64,000 bases of DNA. It comes from Monarcha castaneiventris obscurior. Its lineage: Eukaryota > Chordata > Aves > Passeriformes > Monarchidae. The notes beneath the pieces were generated by a model. It was not told the origin of the DNA, made no database searches, and saw nothing but the letters and a program-made list of their open reading frames with translations. A program made the translations under genes and the position numbers. Below, one piece after another: positions 54,588 to 63,716 of this stretch; positions within the stretch are counted from its first letter, which is position 1; each line of letters begins with the position of its first letter. The stretch spans positions 5,580,001 to 5,644,000 of the forward strand of contig JAMPIT010000174.1 in the NCBI GenBank assembly GCA_026261815.1. The letters run 5' to 3'.

Positions 54588-54754
54588 CAATGCCTTCACC
54601 TCAGCGTTTCAGTGGTGAGAGCATTATCATTTGGAGCGACCTTGACATTACCATCTCTGTGCCGTGGTACATTGGGCTGATGTTCAGAACCCGGAAAGTC
54701 AATGGCATGCTAATGCAAGCCAATGCTGGGGCTGCGTCCAAGATCAACATTCAG
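54588..54754 (+). CDS. CELSR1: CELSR1 exon 7 (local): start of laminin G2
   Basis: The 167-base exon completes an alanine codon and reads AMPSPQRFSGESIIIWSDLD, then ITISVPWYIGLMFRTRK and ending KINIQ. VPWYxGLMFRTRK is the conserved opening of the CELSR1 laminin G2 domain. The join to exon 6 gives KNCEQAMPSPQ, matching CELSR1 KNCEQAMPHPQ. The acceptor is TTTACAG and the donor GTAAAA, weaker than consensus at +5. It ends in phase 0. The frame runs about 156 bases into the intron, with no similarity. Confidence 0.97.
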
Positions 54755-55212
54755 GTAAAAGTGTGGCTGCCTTTGGTTAGAAAAGAATTAATAGTCTCCC
54801 ATCAGTGGATATGGCCAGATGAACTACATAGCTTCATCCACCCAACAAAATGCATGTCAATAAAAACATATCATTACTTTAGCCTTTTACAAAGATCAAA
54901 AAATGAATGATCAAAATGTCATTATAAAAATCGTATTCATTTAAGATTATTTTTCTAGTCAGAGGTAGTAGTGGGCATTAATATAGATGTTAAAAATGTG
55001 TCTATTGCTTTGGGCTTTTTTTGCCCATAAAGGAAGTTGGAGTCTGAATGTCCAAAGTTACACAAGGAGTTCTTGCAAGCATTCCCATCTTTATTCTTTG
55101 GGCTTTTATTCCTTTTGGGTTGTCTTAAGAAATGCTATTATTTTGCCCTCCTCCTCGTTCTACATCAAATACAAATGTAGCAAAAGAAGACATGATTTTT
55201 TTTTTTTGACAG
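54755..55212 (+). other. CELSR1: CELSR1 intron 7 (local)
   Basis: The intron is 458 bases with GTAAAA donor. A run of 12 T sits just before the GACAG acceptor. No gene or repeat is recognised. Confidence 0.94.
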
Positions 55213-55398
55213 ATACTGAACAACTACGTGCAGTTTGAAGTGTACAGTGGCCTGAGCCAGGTTGCTAGTTTGAAGATGAGCCAGTCACGGGTCAGTGATG
55301 GGGAATGGCATCATTTATTAATAGAGCTGAAGAGTGCAAAAGATGGTAAAGATCTCAAGTACCTCGCTGTCATGTCCTTGGACTATGGGATGTACCAG
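55213..55398 (+). CDS. CELSR1: CELSR1 exon 8 (local): laminin G2, central part
   Basis: The 186-base, phase 0-0 exon reads ILNNYVQFEVYSG, then RVSDGEWHHLLIELKSAKDG and AVMSLDYGMYQ. SDGEWHHLLIEL is the second laminin G core motif of CELSR1. The middle (SQVASLKMSQS) is less conserved, as expected for the loop region in this family. The acceptor is TTTGACAG after a long T run, and the donor is GTAAGG. The next intron is only 380 bases and contains the large palindrome at 55488-55613. Confidence 0.97.
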
Positions 55399-55778
55399 GT
55401 AAGGCAGCATCATAACTTTGCCGCTGAGCACTGCGCAAATGCTTTTAGGAGGAAATAGGATAAAGGACTGTGGACAAATACTTATGCTGTGAGATGTGTT
55501 CTGCAGTGATTTGTGCCTACTCAATGGTATTAATTTATTAAGCCTTATTATCATAAGGCATAATAAATTAATATCATTGATTAGGCATAAATCACTGCAG
55601 AAGATATCTTACAAAGAAGTAAGTAAAAAGTCACGTTCTGATATCTGGCTCCTCACTGCTTTGGTATTTTTTCCATAATCTACTGTCAGCTGCTGCTCAA
55701 CTCCATCACTATAGAAAGCAGGCTGTCTGTGTCACAGGGGATGATAGTGCTTCTTATCAGCTATCCTTTTCTTCACAG
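55399..55778 (+). other. CELSR1: CELSR1 intron 8 (local), containing a long palindrome
   Basis: This short intron is 380 bases with GTAAGG donor and CTTCACAG acceptor. One third of it is the inverted repeat at 55488-55613, described separately. Nothing else is recognised. Confidence 0.94.
55488..55613. repeat. 126-bp near-perfect palindrome (hairpin)
   Basis: Base i pairs with base 111101-i along the whole block, so the centre is at 55550/55551. Of 63 positions, 55 are Watson-Crick pairs. Four more are G.T (G.U in sense RNA: 55491/55610, 55496/55605, 55513/55588, 55527/55574). Four are mismatches (55498/55603, 55520/55581, 55541/55560, 55549/55552). The most visible arm is tctgcagtgattt near 55500, mirrored as aaatcactgcaga ending at 55601. 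There is almost no spacer. It may be a MITE-like element, a template-switch inverted duplication or a structured RNA. I cannot assign it to a known family. Confidence 0.9.
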
Positions 55779-55892
55779 AGCACTGTGCAGATTGGAAATC
55801 AACTACCTGGATTGAAAATGAAAAGCATCATTGTGGGAGGTGTCTCTGGAGACCAAGTCTCTGTTCAGCAGGGATTTTATGGATGCATGCAG
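55779..55892 (+). CDS. CELSR1: CELSR1 exon 9 (local): laminin G2, C-terminal part
   Basis: The 114-base, phase 0-0 exon reads STVQIGNQLPGLKMKSIIVG, then GVSGDQVSVQQGFYGCMQ. IIVGG and GFYGCMQ are the last strands and conserved cysteine of laminin G2. They correspond to VVVGG and GFRGCMQ in mammalian CELSR1. The acceptor is CTTCACAG and the donor GTATGA. As a symmetric 38-codon exon it could be skipped in frame, but that would break the laminin G fold. Confidence 0.96.
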
Positions 55893-56216
55893 GTATGAAA
55901 TGAAAAGGGTAGCATTAAGTTTTAAACTCGTGAGAAAATACACAGTGAAAATGTGGGTGTTTACTTTTTATCCACCCTCAAACGTTTCTGTTTCCTCCTT
56001 AGAAATAATCTAAGAATCAAAACATTAAAGTCTACCTGCTTTGCTAGGTACAAACCTGATCGCATAGGGGAAAAACATTTGAAAAAAATCTGAGTTTGGC
56101 TCATCACGTGATTTCTTTAAATTGTAGCCTCATTGATTGATGAAAATAGTGAAACACATAATACTGTACTCTGAAAGAAGACTCTTAATTTAAAAATAAT
56201 TGTCTTTTATCACCAG
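55893..56216 (+). other. CELSR1: CELSR1 intron 9 (local)
   Basis: The intron is 324 bases with GTATGA donor and TATCACCAG acceptor. It is AT-rich with no recognised element. Confidence 0.94.
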
Positions 56217-56391
56217 GGAGTAAGAATGGGAGAGACATCTACAAACATAGCGACACTCAACATGAAACAGGCTATCAAGATTAACGTGAGGGAGGGCTGT
56301 GAAGTGGATAACCCTTGTGATTCCAACCCGTGTCCCCAGCACAGCTACTGCAGTGACGACTGGGACAGCTACTCCTGTGTCTGTGACCCAG
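56217..56391 (+). CDS. CELSR1: CELSR1 exon 10 (local): end of laminin G2 and next EGF repeat
   Basis: The 175-base exon reads GVRMGETSTNIATLNMKQAI, then KINVREGCEVDNPC and an EGF repeat DSNPCPQHSYCSDDWDSYSC ending VCDPG. GVRMG and NIATLNM match CELSR1. CSDDWDSYSCVC fits the hydroxylation pattern of calcium-binding EGF repeats. The acceptor is TATCACCAG and the donor GTAACC, which departs from consensus at +5. It ends after the first base of a glycine codon. The frame stays open for a further 608 bases into the intron, to a TGA at 56997; see findings. Confidence 0.97.
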
Positions 56392-57101
56392 GTAACCTGC
56401 TGACCAACCCATCCACTCATGTAGGAGCTGGATCACACCTTCATGCACTCATCAGAAGCAGCGCAGCAGGAGCAGCAGCATGCTGGCAAAGTGTTCATCT
56501 TCTGATTCTTCCTCTTCCAATCAATATTACCCTTCTCACTGTTCCTGTAGCACCCTGGAAGCTGCGGTCCTGGGCTAAGAATCCAGGCAACATATCCACC
56601 AAACAAAGACAGTCTCTGGTTCAAAGGACTCCTTCTGTGCACCTCTCCTTTTCTTTTTCTGTTTTTTTTTCTTTTTCTTTCTCAGCCTTTTCTGCTGTTG
56701 ACTCTCAGTCTCTCACTCTGCATCCTAATCAAGATACTTTGAATGTTTTCTCTGTTTTGGAGCATGTAGCCAGCACATGCTGTCAGCACCCAGCACAGTC
56801 ACCTCCCATACATGCAGCAAGAGAATACGAAACTATTTGTAGCACATGCCCTGAATATAAAACTGGGAACCAAAGGCACAAGGGTGCCTCAGGCATGGTA
56901 ATAGACTGTCAAAAAGAATGGCCTACTATCATTTTGTCTGAGAGGGACAAGAGTGCTTCATTTCTGACAGTATCTCAGGGGGAATCTACTGATTATTGAA
57001 GATGTGTTATTAGTGTAAAAGCTTAAGATAGACAGTCTTTTGGAGACATGCAAATCGTAAATTACAATGGTTGGTGTAATTTTCCTACCTTGTCTCCCCA
57101 G
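56392..57101 (+). other. CELSR1: CELSR1 intron 10 (local)
   Basis: The intron is 710 bases with GTAACC donor and TCTCCCCAG acceptor. A TTTTTCT-rich stretch lies near 56650-56695. The exon 10 frame stays open through most of it. Confidence 0.94.
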
Positions 57102-57243
57102 GGTACTTTGGGAGAGACTGTGTTGATGTGTGTAACTTGAACCCATGTGAGCATGTCTCCACATGCGTGCACAAACCTAGCTCATCCCACGGCTACACCT
57201 GTGAATGTGGACAAAGCTACTATGGACAGTACTGCGAAAGCAA
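57102..57243 (+). CDS. CELSR1: CELSR1 exon 11 (local): EGF repeat
   Basis: The 142-base exon completes a glycine codon and reads GYFGRDCVDVCNLNPCEHVS, then TCVHKPSSSHGYTCECGQSY and YGQYCESK. It holds the last cysteine of the preceding EGF repeat and a full next EGF repeat. The loop before CxC is long (VHKPSSSHGYT), as in all CELSR proteins. The acceptor is TCTCCCCAG and the donor GTAAGA. The exon ends after two bases of a lysine codon. Confidence 0.97.
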
Positions 57244-58922
57244 GTAAGAGAATTATTTTTTTCTTGGTTTCTTGATCCTTCCAGGTAGCTCTTCTTCTAA
57301 GGCAGCAGTCCTCCCACTTCCTTTTCTGCTCCAGTAAACTTTTCTGTTAAAATTTGCATGGTATTTTAGACTTCCTTGCCTTTTGGCTTTCCTGAGCTCT
57401 TTCCAGAAACTATACACACTTCCATGTTACTCAGGAGCCACTTTTCTTCATCATCAGCTCAGGGGCTCAACCAGTTCTGCTGTGTTACACAGCACTGCAT
57501 CTCACCTGTACCTTGTAGTGGGCTTAGCCTGAGTTTGCTCTACATCTCTCCCCCAGCTTCCCCAGCACACAGAGTGATGCACCATTTTGGTGGCCTGTAG
57601 CAAGATAAAGTCGCTTTGCAGTTCGGGTCTAGTCCCTGGGCTGGCAAAGAGCCATCTCTTCTGGACAGTCTGGGGGCCTGTGTCTATTTCTCTGTGTGAT
57701 TCCCTCGTCAGCAGCTTCCTGGTCTCCAATAAGCATTCAGCAACCAGCCTTATCCCAGAGGCGGCACTTTGATTTACTGTAATATGGGCCATTCATGATG
57801 TGCAAATGAAGTGCATTTGTCTGCCCATTTAGGAATGGCTCATGTGATGTTTCCTTCCCTTTGAAAACTGCAAGCTTCTTCCTCTGCCTTTTGTTGTGTG
57901 GGCTTGCAAATGTTGGCCGTGCTGTTGCCAGATTTGTCTTTCATTCCTCTGGATTAGCGACACAGAGACATTGTCCCTTGTCGTTATCTGCTGACATCGT
58001 GTCAAGTGCAACATTGTGGTTTTCATATTCTAAAGCATAGAAGTACTAACCTAACTGTAAACAAAATTGGTAGTGGTCTTCGAAACAGACACAAATAGCT
58101 TTTCTTTCCTAAAATGAGCAGCAGGGAGGGGATGCCTTGTGCATTACCCTGATCCCAGTCTCAGAGTTGTTGTCCTTCAGGCTATTGTTTGACTAAAGAC
58201 TCCCAGTTATCAAAGAACCAGAGCTCTCCTTGCCAGAACTAGTGGTGGGGCATCTATGGGGTAACCTGCTCAGGGGCTCACCCAGAATAAATAATATCAG
58301 TGAGAATTAGGGGTTTTTTTTTCAGCAGGGGTTGCCTTTGGCTTGCTGCTTAGCTTCCAGTGCTGCTGCACTCAGCCTGAATCACAGTCTTTGATCCATA
58401 GTCCAGATCAAAGCTGCCACCCTTCCCTCATCCATGTCCCCAACCAGGGGTCCTCTGCCTCTCCTGTGGCAGACCAGGGCTTTTCAGACCCATAGTGAGC
58501 TGTCCGAGAAAGCCAGGTGAGCTGAAAATAGTGGCTTTTCTTTATAGGATGAACTTACAGCCAGCTTTGCACCTGAGCTGGTGTCCCTGTAGGCTGGACA
58601 AGAAGTGGAGTGGGGACATAAAGTACTGGGGAGCTGTACGCCAAGGCAGTTTGTGGTGGTAGGTAAACCAGGGCACAGGCTCAGAGCCACCTGCACTTGA
58701 AAATATTTCAAGCATTCCCTCTACTGTTCCATAGCACTGATATTCTAAATTTTCCTGTATTATAGTATGTATATATATTTACATATGTCTTGATTGCTGG
58801 TTAAGATACATTAGTCTCTATAAGCTGATGGAGTTGAATGCAGATTTGGCCCAAAGCTTTTTTGCACACTTTTTAAGAGGGAACTTTAAATAACTTTCTT
58901 TCAATTTGGTTTTCTTTAATAG
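57244..58922 (+). other. CELSR1: CELSR1 intron 11 (local)
   Basis: The intron is 1,679 bases with GTAAGA donor and TTTAATAG acceptor. No interspersed repeat or gene is recognised. Confidence 0.94.
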
Positions 58923-59043
58923 GATCGACTTGCCTTGTCCCAGAGGTTGGTGGGGAAATCCCATCTGTGGCCCATGTAATTGTGAGACTAGTAAAGGGTT
59001 TGATTCTGATTGCAATAAGACCAATGGAGAATGCAACTGCAAG
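58923..59043 (+). CDS. CELSR1: CELSR1 exon 12 (local): laminin-type EGF region, first half
   Basis: The 121-base exon completes the lysine codon and reads IDLPCPRGWWGNPICGPCNC, then ETSKGFDSDCNKTNGECNCK. PCPRGWWG, GPCxC and FDxDCNKTxGxCxCK are signature blocks of the laminin-type EGF region shared by CELSR1-3. CNKTNG includes a potential N-glycosylation site. The acceptor is TTCTTTAATAG and the donor GTAAGC; the exon ends in phase 0. Confidence 0.97.
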
Positions 59044-60152
59044 GTAAGCAAAATAAACCAGTCTTAAGTCAAAATTTCTGTAGTTTAAAAAGTAACTGTA
59101 CCACTAATAATTACAAGTGAGTATCTGAGACAAGGTACACACAGTTGTGCTTTGTATCACATATATATGTATGTGCACAGTGGAGTTAACCATTACCCAA
59201 AACATTTTGCTGGCACCACCCTTCTCCAAATCATACTGTACAACTCTTATCTCACTGGTGTTTGGAAAACCGAACCGAGAGGATGAAGGCCTGGCTCTGA
59301 TCTCTGAAGTACAGCCTGGTTTATCAGGGGAGATCAGTCTGGGGTGCAGAGGAGTGTCAGTGGGGTTTTGTGTATCACAAGTGAGTAATAGCCATGAAAC
59401 AGCTCGGGCCAGCTGGGTGAAGCTCTCCCCTGTGCAATGGCCAGCAAAAGGCCTGGCAGCTGGAGAGAGCTGGAGGCTAAATGCTTTCCTCTGTGCCATC
59501 TCTGATGAGTTTTCCATGGACAGGCAGGGACAGATGGGGGACATGGGAGGGGAGGAACCTCGTCATGAAGGTTTTACAAAGGACTTCTCACAATAGGTTT
59601 ACAAGTGGCTTGAATGACATCAGAGGAGCTGGGCCTGTGCAGACTGGCGGCTGTGAATCTGCCCCCCTGCTCCTTTACTAAATGCCAGCAGGACACACAG
59701 CAACTGTTGCATTAAATGGAGTCAGTGGGGTACCAGCTCCACTCTCTGTGCAATTGTAATGCCTCAGATCAAAAGCGTGTACAGAGGTGATTTGAATATG
59801 GGATCATTGCTTGCTCTCCACCCTCTACGTGAAACACAAATGCACAGTGCAGGAAGGTTCCTAAGTGGCTCGTTCATGCCATACAAGAGCAGAATTGCAA
59901 AGCTGAGAAAACTGTAAATGTATGTTTGGTGGGCACTGGCAACAAGTGCCCGAGGAGTAATGTGGGCCATGTGCCCCCACTGCAAATGGCAGTGCAAACC
60001 CTGGGTCTCTGATAGTAGTAATGTAATTTTTATCTGCGCTCTGCAAAATTAGCCCTTTTTATGATGTACATGCTGCTAGAGCAGGTTTCAGAAATGCAAG
60101 CAATTTGCAATGTAAGTCAAATACCTTGTGTCTATCATTTTGTTTTTTCTAG
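59044..60152 (+). other. CELSR1: CELSR1 intron 12 (local)
   Basis: The intron is 1,109 bases with GTAAGC donor and TTTTTTCTAG acceptor. An open frame of about 149 codons (59147-59596) is present, but its translation resembles nothing known. Confidence 0.94.
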
Positions 60153-60336
60153 GCCAATTACTACAGGCCCCAAAGCAGTGACACGTGCTACCCCTGCGAC
60201 TGCTTCCCCTCTGGCTCCCACACGCGCGCCTGCGACATGGAGACGGGACAGTGTCCTTGCAAACCCGGCGTCATAGGGCGGCAGTGCAACCGCTGCGACA
60301 ACCCCTTTGCAGAGGTCACCGTCAGGGGCTGTGAAG
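60153..60336 (+). CDS. CELSR1: CELSR1 exon 13 (local): laminin-type EGF module
   Basis: The 184-base exon reads ANYYRPQSSDTCYPCDCFPS, then GSHTRACDMETGQCPCKPG and VIGRQCNRCDNPFAEVTVRG. GQCPCKPGVIGRQCNRCDNPFAEVT is nearly invariant in CELSR proteins. The spacing of its eight or so cysteines is that of a laminin-type EGF module. The exon is GC- and CpG-rich (acgcgcgcc, acccggcg), unlike nearby introns, and this continues about 90 bases past the donor. The acceptor is TTTTTTCTAG and the donor GTACCT. It ends one base into a valine codon. Confidence 0.97.
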
Positions 60337-61139
60337 GTACCTCCTGCCCGGGCCCGTGCGGGATCGGAGCTGGCAGCGGGCACAGCGGGGCACCGGGGTG
60401 GCTCCACGGCTGCATCCTGGGGCGGTGTGAGCCAGCAGGGTGGCTCCAGCAATGGGGGCAACGGGGGCTGCAGCAGCCTAAACATGCACCCCTCCTCCTA
60501 GATCTGTGCCAGGATGACTCACGGGGGCTGGGGAAAAGGAAAGAAAGCTCTTATCCCTAGTTTTCCTCAAATGGAAATATAGCAAGCAGAGGTGGAGTCG
60601 AGGGAGCAAAAGATTAACACCAACTTTTCTTTAAACCTGCGTTGATCTGGCAGTGCAGTATTTTATTGCTGAGCTGCAGCTGAAGAGGCAGGTGAGAGCC
60701 CTCACTTCTTGCCCACAGAGGCTGTGCCATGCGCCTCGTGCACTCTGCCTTTCTTCCCCATCTTGTCCATCCTGCCTTTCCTCTCACCCACCCACCCACC
60801 CACCATCCTTCTGTGATCAGCACAAAGCTGCTGCAACAGCCATCTCACCACAGTGTGTGGGTGAAATGAAGCAGCAATGTTTTCCCACAATAAAGGGGCA
60901 AGCAGAGATAGGCAGAGCCAAAATCCAGAGCCCCATAATCATCCTGAGTTCTCCTCTGTCTGTCCAACCTGCTGGATAAGGAGCAGCTGATGGGTTACAG
61001 TTTGGAAGGCACTGTGGTGGGCAGGTATCCTGACAGAGCTTTGGAATTACAGGAAGGTCCTTCAGGCCAGTTGAAATGTCTCATTGTTGTGATTTTTATC
61101 TTGTCAGAAAAATTGCATCATTTCTTTTTTTACTTTCAG
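60337..61139 (+). other. CELSR1: CELSR1 intron 13 (local)
   Basis: The intron is 803 bases with GTACCT donor and TACTTTCAG acceptor. The first 150 bases are GC-rich. A short (CACC)n repeat is at 60785-60803. Confidence 0.94.
60785..60803. repeat. (CACC)n microsatellite
   Basis: Four to five perfect CACC units in intron 13. Confidence 0.85.
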
Positions 61140-61241
61140 TAATTTATAATGGCTGTCCCAAAGCTTTCGAGGCTGGTATTTGGTGGCCACAGACCAAGTT
61201 TGGCCAGCCAGCTGCTGTGCCTTGTCCTAAGGGCTCAGTGG
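61140..61241 (+). CDS. CELSR1: CELSR1 exon 14 (local): hormone-receptor motif, first half
   Basis: The 102-base, phase 1-1 exon completes a valine codon and reads VIYNGCPKAFEAGIWWPQTK, then FGQPAAVPCPKGSVG. GIWWPxTxxGxxAxxPCP is the hormone-receptor (HormR) domain signature found before the GAIN domain of adhesion GPCRs. The sequence is almost identical to mammalian CELSR1 here and differs from CELSR2 (NYDSCPRAIEAG). The acceptor is TACTTTCAG and the donor GTAAGT. Confidence 0.97.
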
Positions 61242-63100
61242 GTAAGTTCCATGAGTAAATAATTACCTACTTTATCTGCATGCCTCTTTAAAGGAGAAGA
61301 AAGAAAAAAAGAAAGAAAAAATGTGTACATAGGGAAGGGCATTAATTCATTGGGTCTAGACACTGCAGCATAGCTCATGAGTATCACAGAAGCAGAAAAA
61401 GCTTTCTGAGCAGAAAAGTATAGCTAGTTGAAATCAAAGAAGTGTTAAAGTACATTTGGAATACTAGCAATAAATAAATATGAAAGTACGGCAGATAAAC
61501 ATGTACAAAAAACAAAAATTCTCTATTTCCAAAAAAGAAGAGTGCAGTTTTTTATTTTTTATTTTCTATTTATCAAGCAATTCTTACACATGTAACTTTT
61601 AGTTTCTAGTGACTTTTAGTTTCTAGTGTTCTTTAGCCATATAGTCCCTCTGGGCAAAGATAAAATTCGGAAAATCATATTCCTGATGACTACTTTACTA
61701 GGTTTGCAGGCTACTAAAGCTAAGAGTTGCAACAAAACTCATGTTTTTCCACACAGTATCATTTCCATAAGTGAAAACAGCTGAAAAACACCTTTTATAA
61801 AGCACATGAGCTTTATACATGAGTACAACAGGCAAATGACAATCTGTTTTTTCATATATGTCTCTGAAAACATGTATCAGACTTTTGAAAACAAAAATCC
61901 CAGTCTTTTCTAAAGGCTGTTCTATGGGAAATGAACACTCTGTCTTGGTTCTGGACCTGGTAACTCTCTGCTGCGAGTGCTCCTTAGGCTCAAGGAGTTA
62001 TAAATGGTTACGTGACTGCCCCAAATATTTATACGGGGAGGCCACTGCCTATAAGTGTGCAGAAGATTTGTGGTCAACCTAGCTCCTGTTCTAAAAATTT
62101 TAGGTGATAGAATTGATTTATTTTTTTAGGTGAAGAATATTTTGGTGATTAAACAGTATAAAGTTGAATTAAAATGGGTTTTCTGTTCTGTTCTTGTGGT
62201 TGACCCAAGTGTCTCTTCTAGCAAATAGACTATCAGGCAATGTTGCTTATAGAATTGCCCATTCTAAGTAAATTTTACAGGTCATTCAAAAAAGTAAGCC
62301 TTATAATAATGAATATTCAAACTAAGAACCTGAGGATTAATTGTATTCACTTAGTCATGAAAGAGAAATAATATAATTAGATACAGTAAAATTAATTATA
62401 GTTCTTATTTAGATATTGGTAATTAAATGGCTTAGACACATGCAGTATGTTATGTGCAAATTAACTGGCACAAATGTAAATTTTGAATTTGATTATTTGC
62501 AATTCATGGTGAAGGATCCTCAGCCAAGAATCACATTTTAAAATTATTTGACAAATAGTACAAAATAGAATAGGCTAAATTAAACAGTAAGCTGCTCACA
62601 GTCCATTTACAAGTGGCAAAAAGGCAATTATGCATGTTGGCTGAAGTGTTTAGCACATGCAGCATGCAGATGTTGCTGGCGTGTGTTGATGTGAATACAG
62701 TATTTGTCCAGGAGGTCTTCCTATATAGGCTATTGCACAGAAATCTCAGCAGGGGCTGGTTTTCAGGAATACTTAGGAAGCGCAGAGTCTTTCTCTTATT
62801 TGGTATAAATAAATGACTGAATTAATTTGAGAACATTAGGGCAGTAAGGCTGAGAGCAGTTGGGCAGGGCTTGGAGCTTGCCTGACTTTTCTCCAAAGCC
62901 TGGGGTAAGAGATTCCTGAAGATTTGTAGACTCTAACTTTTCTCTCACAGGACTCCCCAGTTTGGAAATTAAAATACATGTGTAGCTCTAAGCAACTTGA
63001 AAATGTAGGAAATCTGAAAGTCTAGAATAGTTGAAATCTGTGAATATTTGCCCTGCACAATTCGGAACATTGTTTGCCATTGATGCTTTGTTTCCTTCAG
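61242..63100 (+). other. CELSR1: CELSR1 intron 14 (local)
   Basis: The intron is 1,859 bases with GTAAGT donor and TTTCCTTCAG acceptor. It is AT-rich, with a purine-rich GAAA stretch near 61293-61320. No gene or interspersed repeat is recognised. Confidence 0.94.
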
Positions 63101-63195
63101 GAAATGCCGTTCGCCATTGTAACATTGAGAAGGGCTGGCTGCCTCCTGAGCTTTTCAACTGCACCACCAACACTTTTGTGGATCTAAAAATCATG
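63101..63195 (+). CDS. CELSR1: CELSR1 exon 15 (local): hormone-receptor motif, second half
   Basis: The 95-base exon completes a glycine codon and reads NAVRHCNIEKGWLPPELFNC, then TTNTFVDLKIM. The RHC...GWLPPxLFNCT segment closes the HormR domain, and FVDLK begins the linker to GAIN. NCT is a potential N-glycosylation site. The acceptor is TTTCCTTCAG and the donor GTAAGC. The exon ends in phase 0. Confidence 0.97.
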
Positions 63196-63506
63196 GTAAG
63201 CTGTGTGCTCTTCAGTTTCCCTTTATTTTGTAAATAATGATCAGTTTGATATCTCTGCACTCAGTCTTTTAACTGCGTCCTTGAACACCCTTATTTCCCA
63301 TCAGGACCCTTGTGCTTTTCTGGCTCTCAGTTACACTTGCTATTGAGTTTTGTTGCCAACTCTTTCTCAAGACAAACAAAATTTTGACCAAACAATTCCT
63401 TTGTGCCTAAATTATAAAAAAATCCTGAAATTATGATTGTTTTTGTAACTAGAATAAAAAAAAACCCTACATAATTGGGTTTTTTCTTCCTTTTTATCTG
63501 ATTCAG
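63196..63506 (+). other. CELSR1: CELSR1 intron 15 (local)
   Basis: The intron is 311 bases with GTAAGC donor and TGATTCAG acceptor. Nothing else is recognised. Confidence 0.94.
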
Positions 63507-63716
63507 AATGAGAAGTTACACCACAACGAGACCAAGTTGGATGGAGACAAAACCATACGGATCGTGAGAGCACTGCAGAATGCCACCAAATACACAGAGA
63601 GCCTGTATGGCAACGACGTGAGGACAGCTTACCAGATGATGATCCGGGTCCTCCAGTATGAGAGCCAGCAGCAAGGGTTTGACTTGGCAGCCACAAGGGA
63701 TGTGGAATTCAATGAG
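63507..63716 (+). CDS. CELSR1: CELSR1 exon 16 (local): start of the GAIN domain
   Basis: The 210-base, phase 0-0 exon reads NEKLHHNETKLDGDKTIRIV, then RALQNATKYTESLYGNDVRT, AYQMMIRVLQYESQQQGFDL and ends EFNE. GNDVRTAYQ and QQGFDLAAT are typical of the helical subdomain A of the CELSR1 GAIN domain. NET and NAT are potential N-glycosylation sites. The GPS autoproteolysis motif is not here; it lies in later exons outside the window. The acceptor is TGATTCAG and the donor GTAAGA. Confidence 0.97.

Larger units (their letters stand above)
19761..63716 (+). other. CELSR1: CELSR1 gene body, partial (ectodomain exons)
   Basis: CELSR1 is the vertebrate orthologue of Drosophila Flamingo/Starry night. 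It is a plasma-membrane adhesion GPCR that aligns planar cell polarity with Frizzled and Vangl proteins, through homophilic cadherin contacts. Sixteen exons here total 2,372 bases and 790 complete codons. Phase agrees at every junction, all introns are GT-AG, and no stop or frameshift was seen, so the gene looks intact. Paralogue choice rests on CELSR1-like blocks such as PHGPSGEK, NLPEDFPVHNRQF, KNCEQAMP, VIYNGCPKAFEAG and NEKL. Exon numbers are local. I compared from memory, without a database search. Confidence 0.95.

Noticed and set aside
59147..59596. 149-codon open frame in intron 12
   Set aside because: Bounded by well-supported CELSR1 exons, with no similarity to any family. The splice junctions on either side join perfectly without it.
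19761..63716. Assignment to CELSR2 or CELSR3 instead of CELSR1
   Set aside because: EGF and laminin-type EGF blocks are shared by all three, but the laminin G1, laminin G2 and hormone-receptor segments agree with CELSR1 at the positions where paralogues differ.
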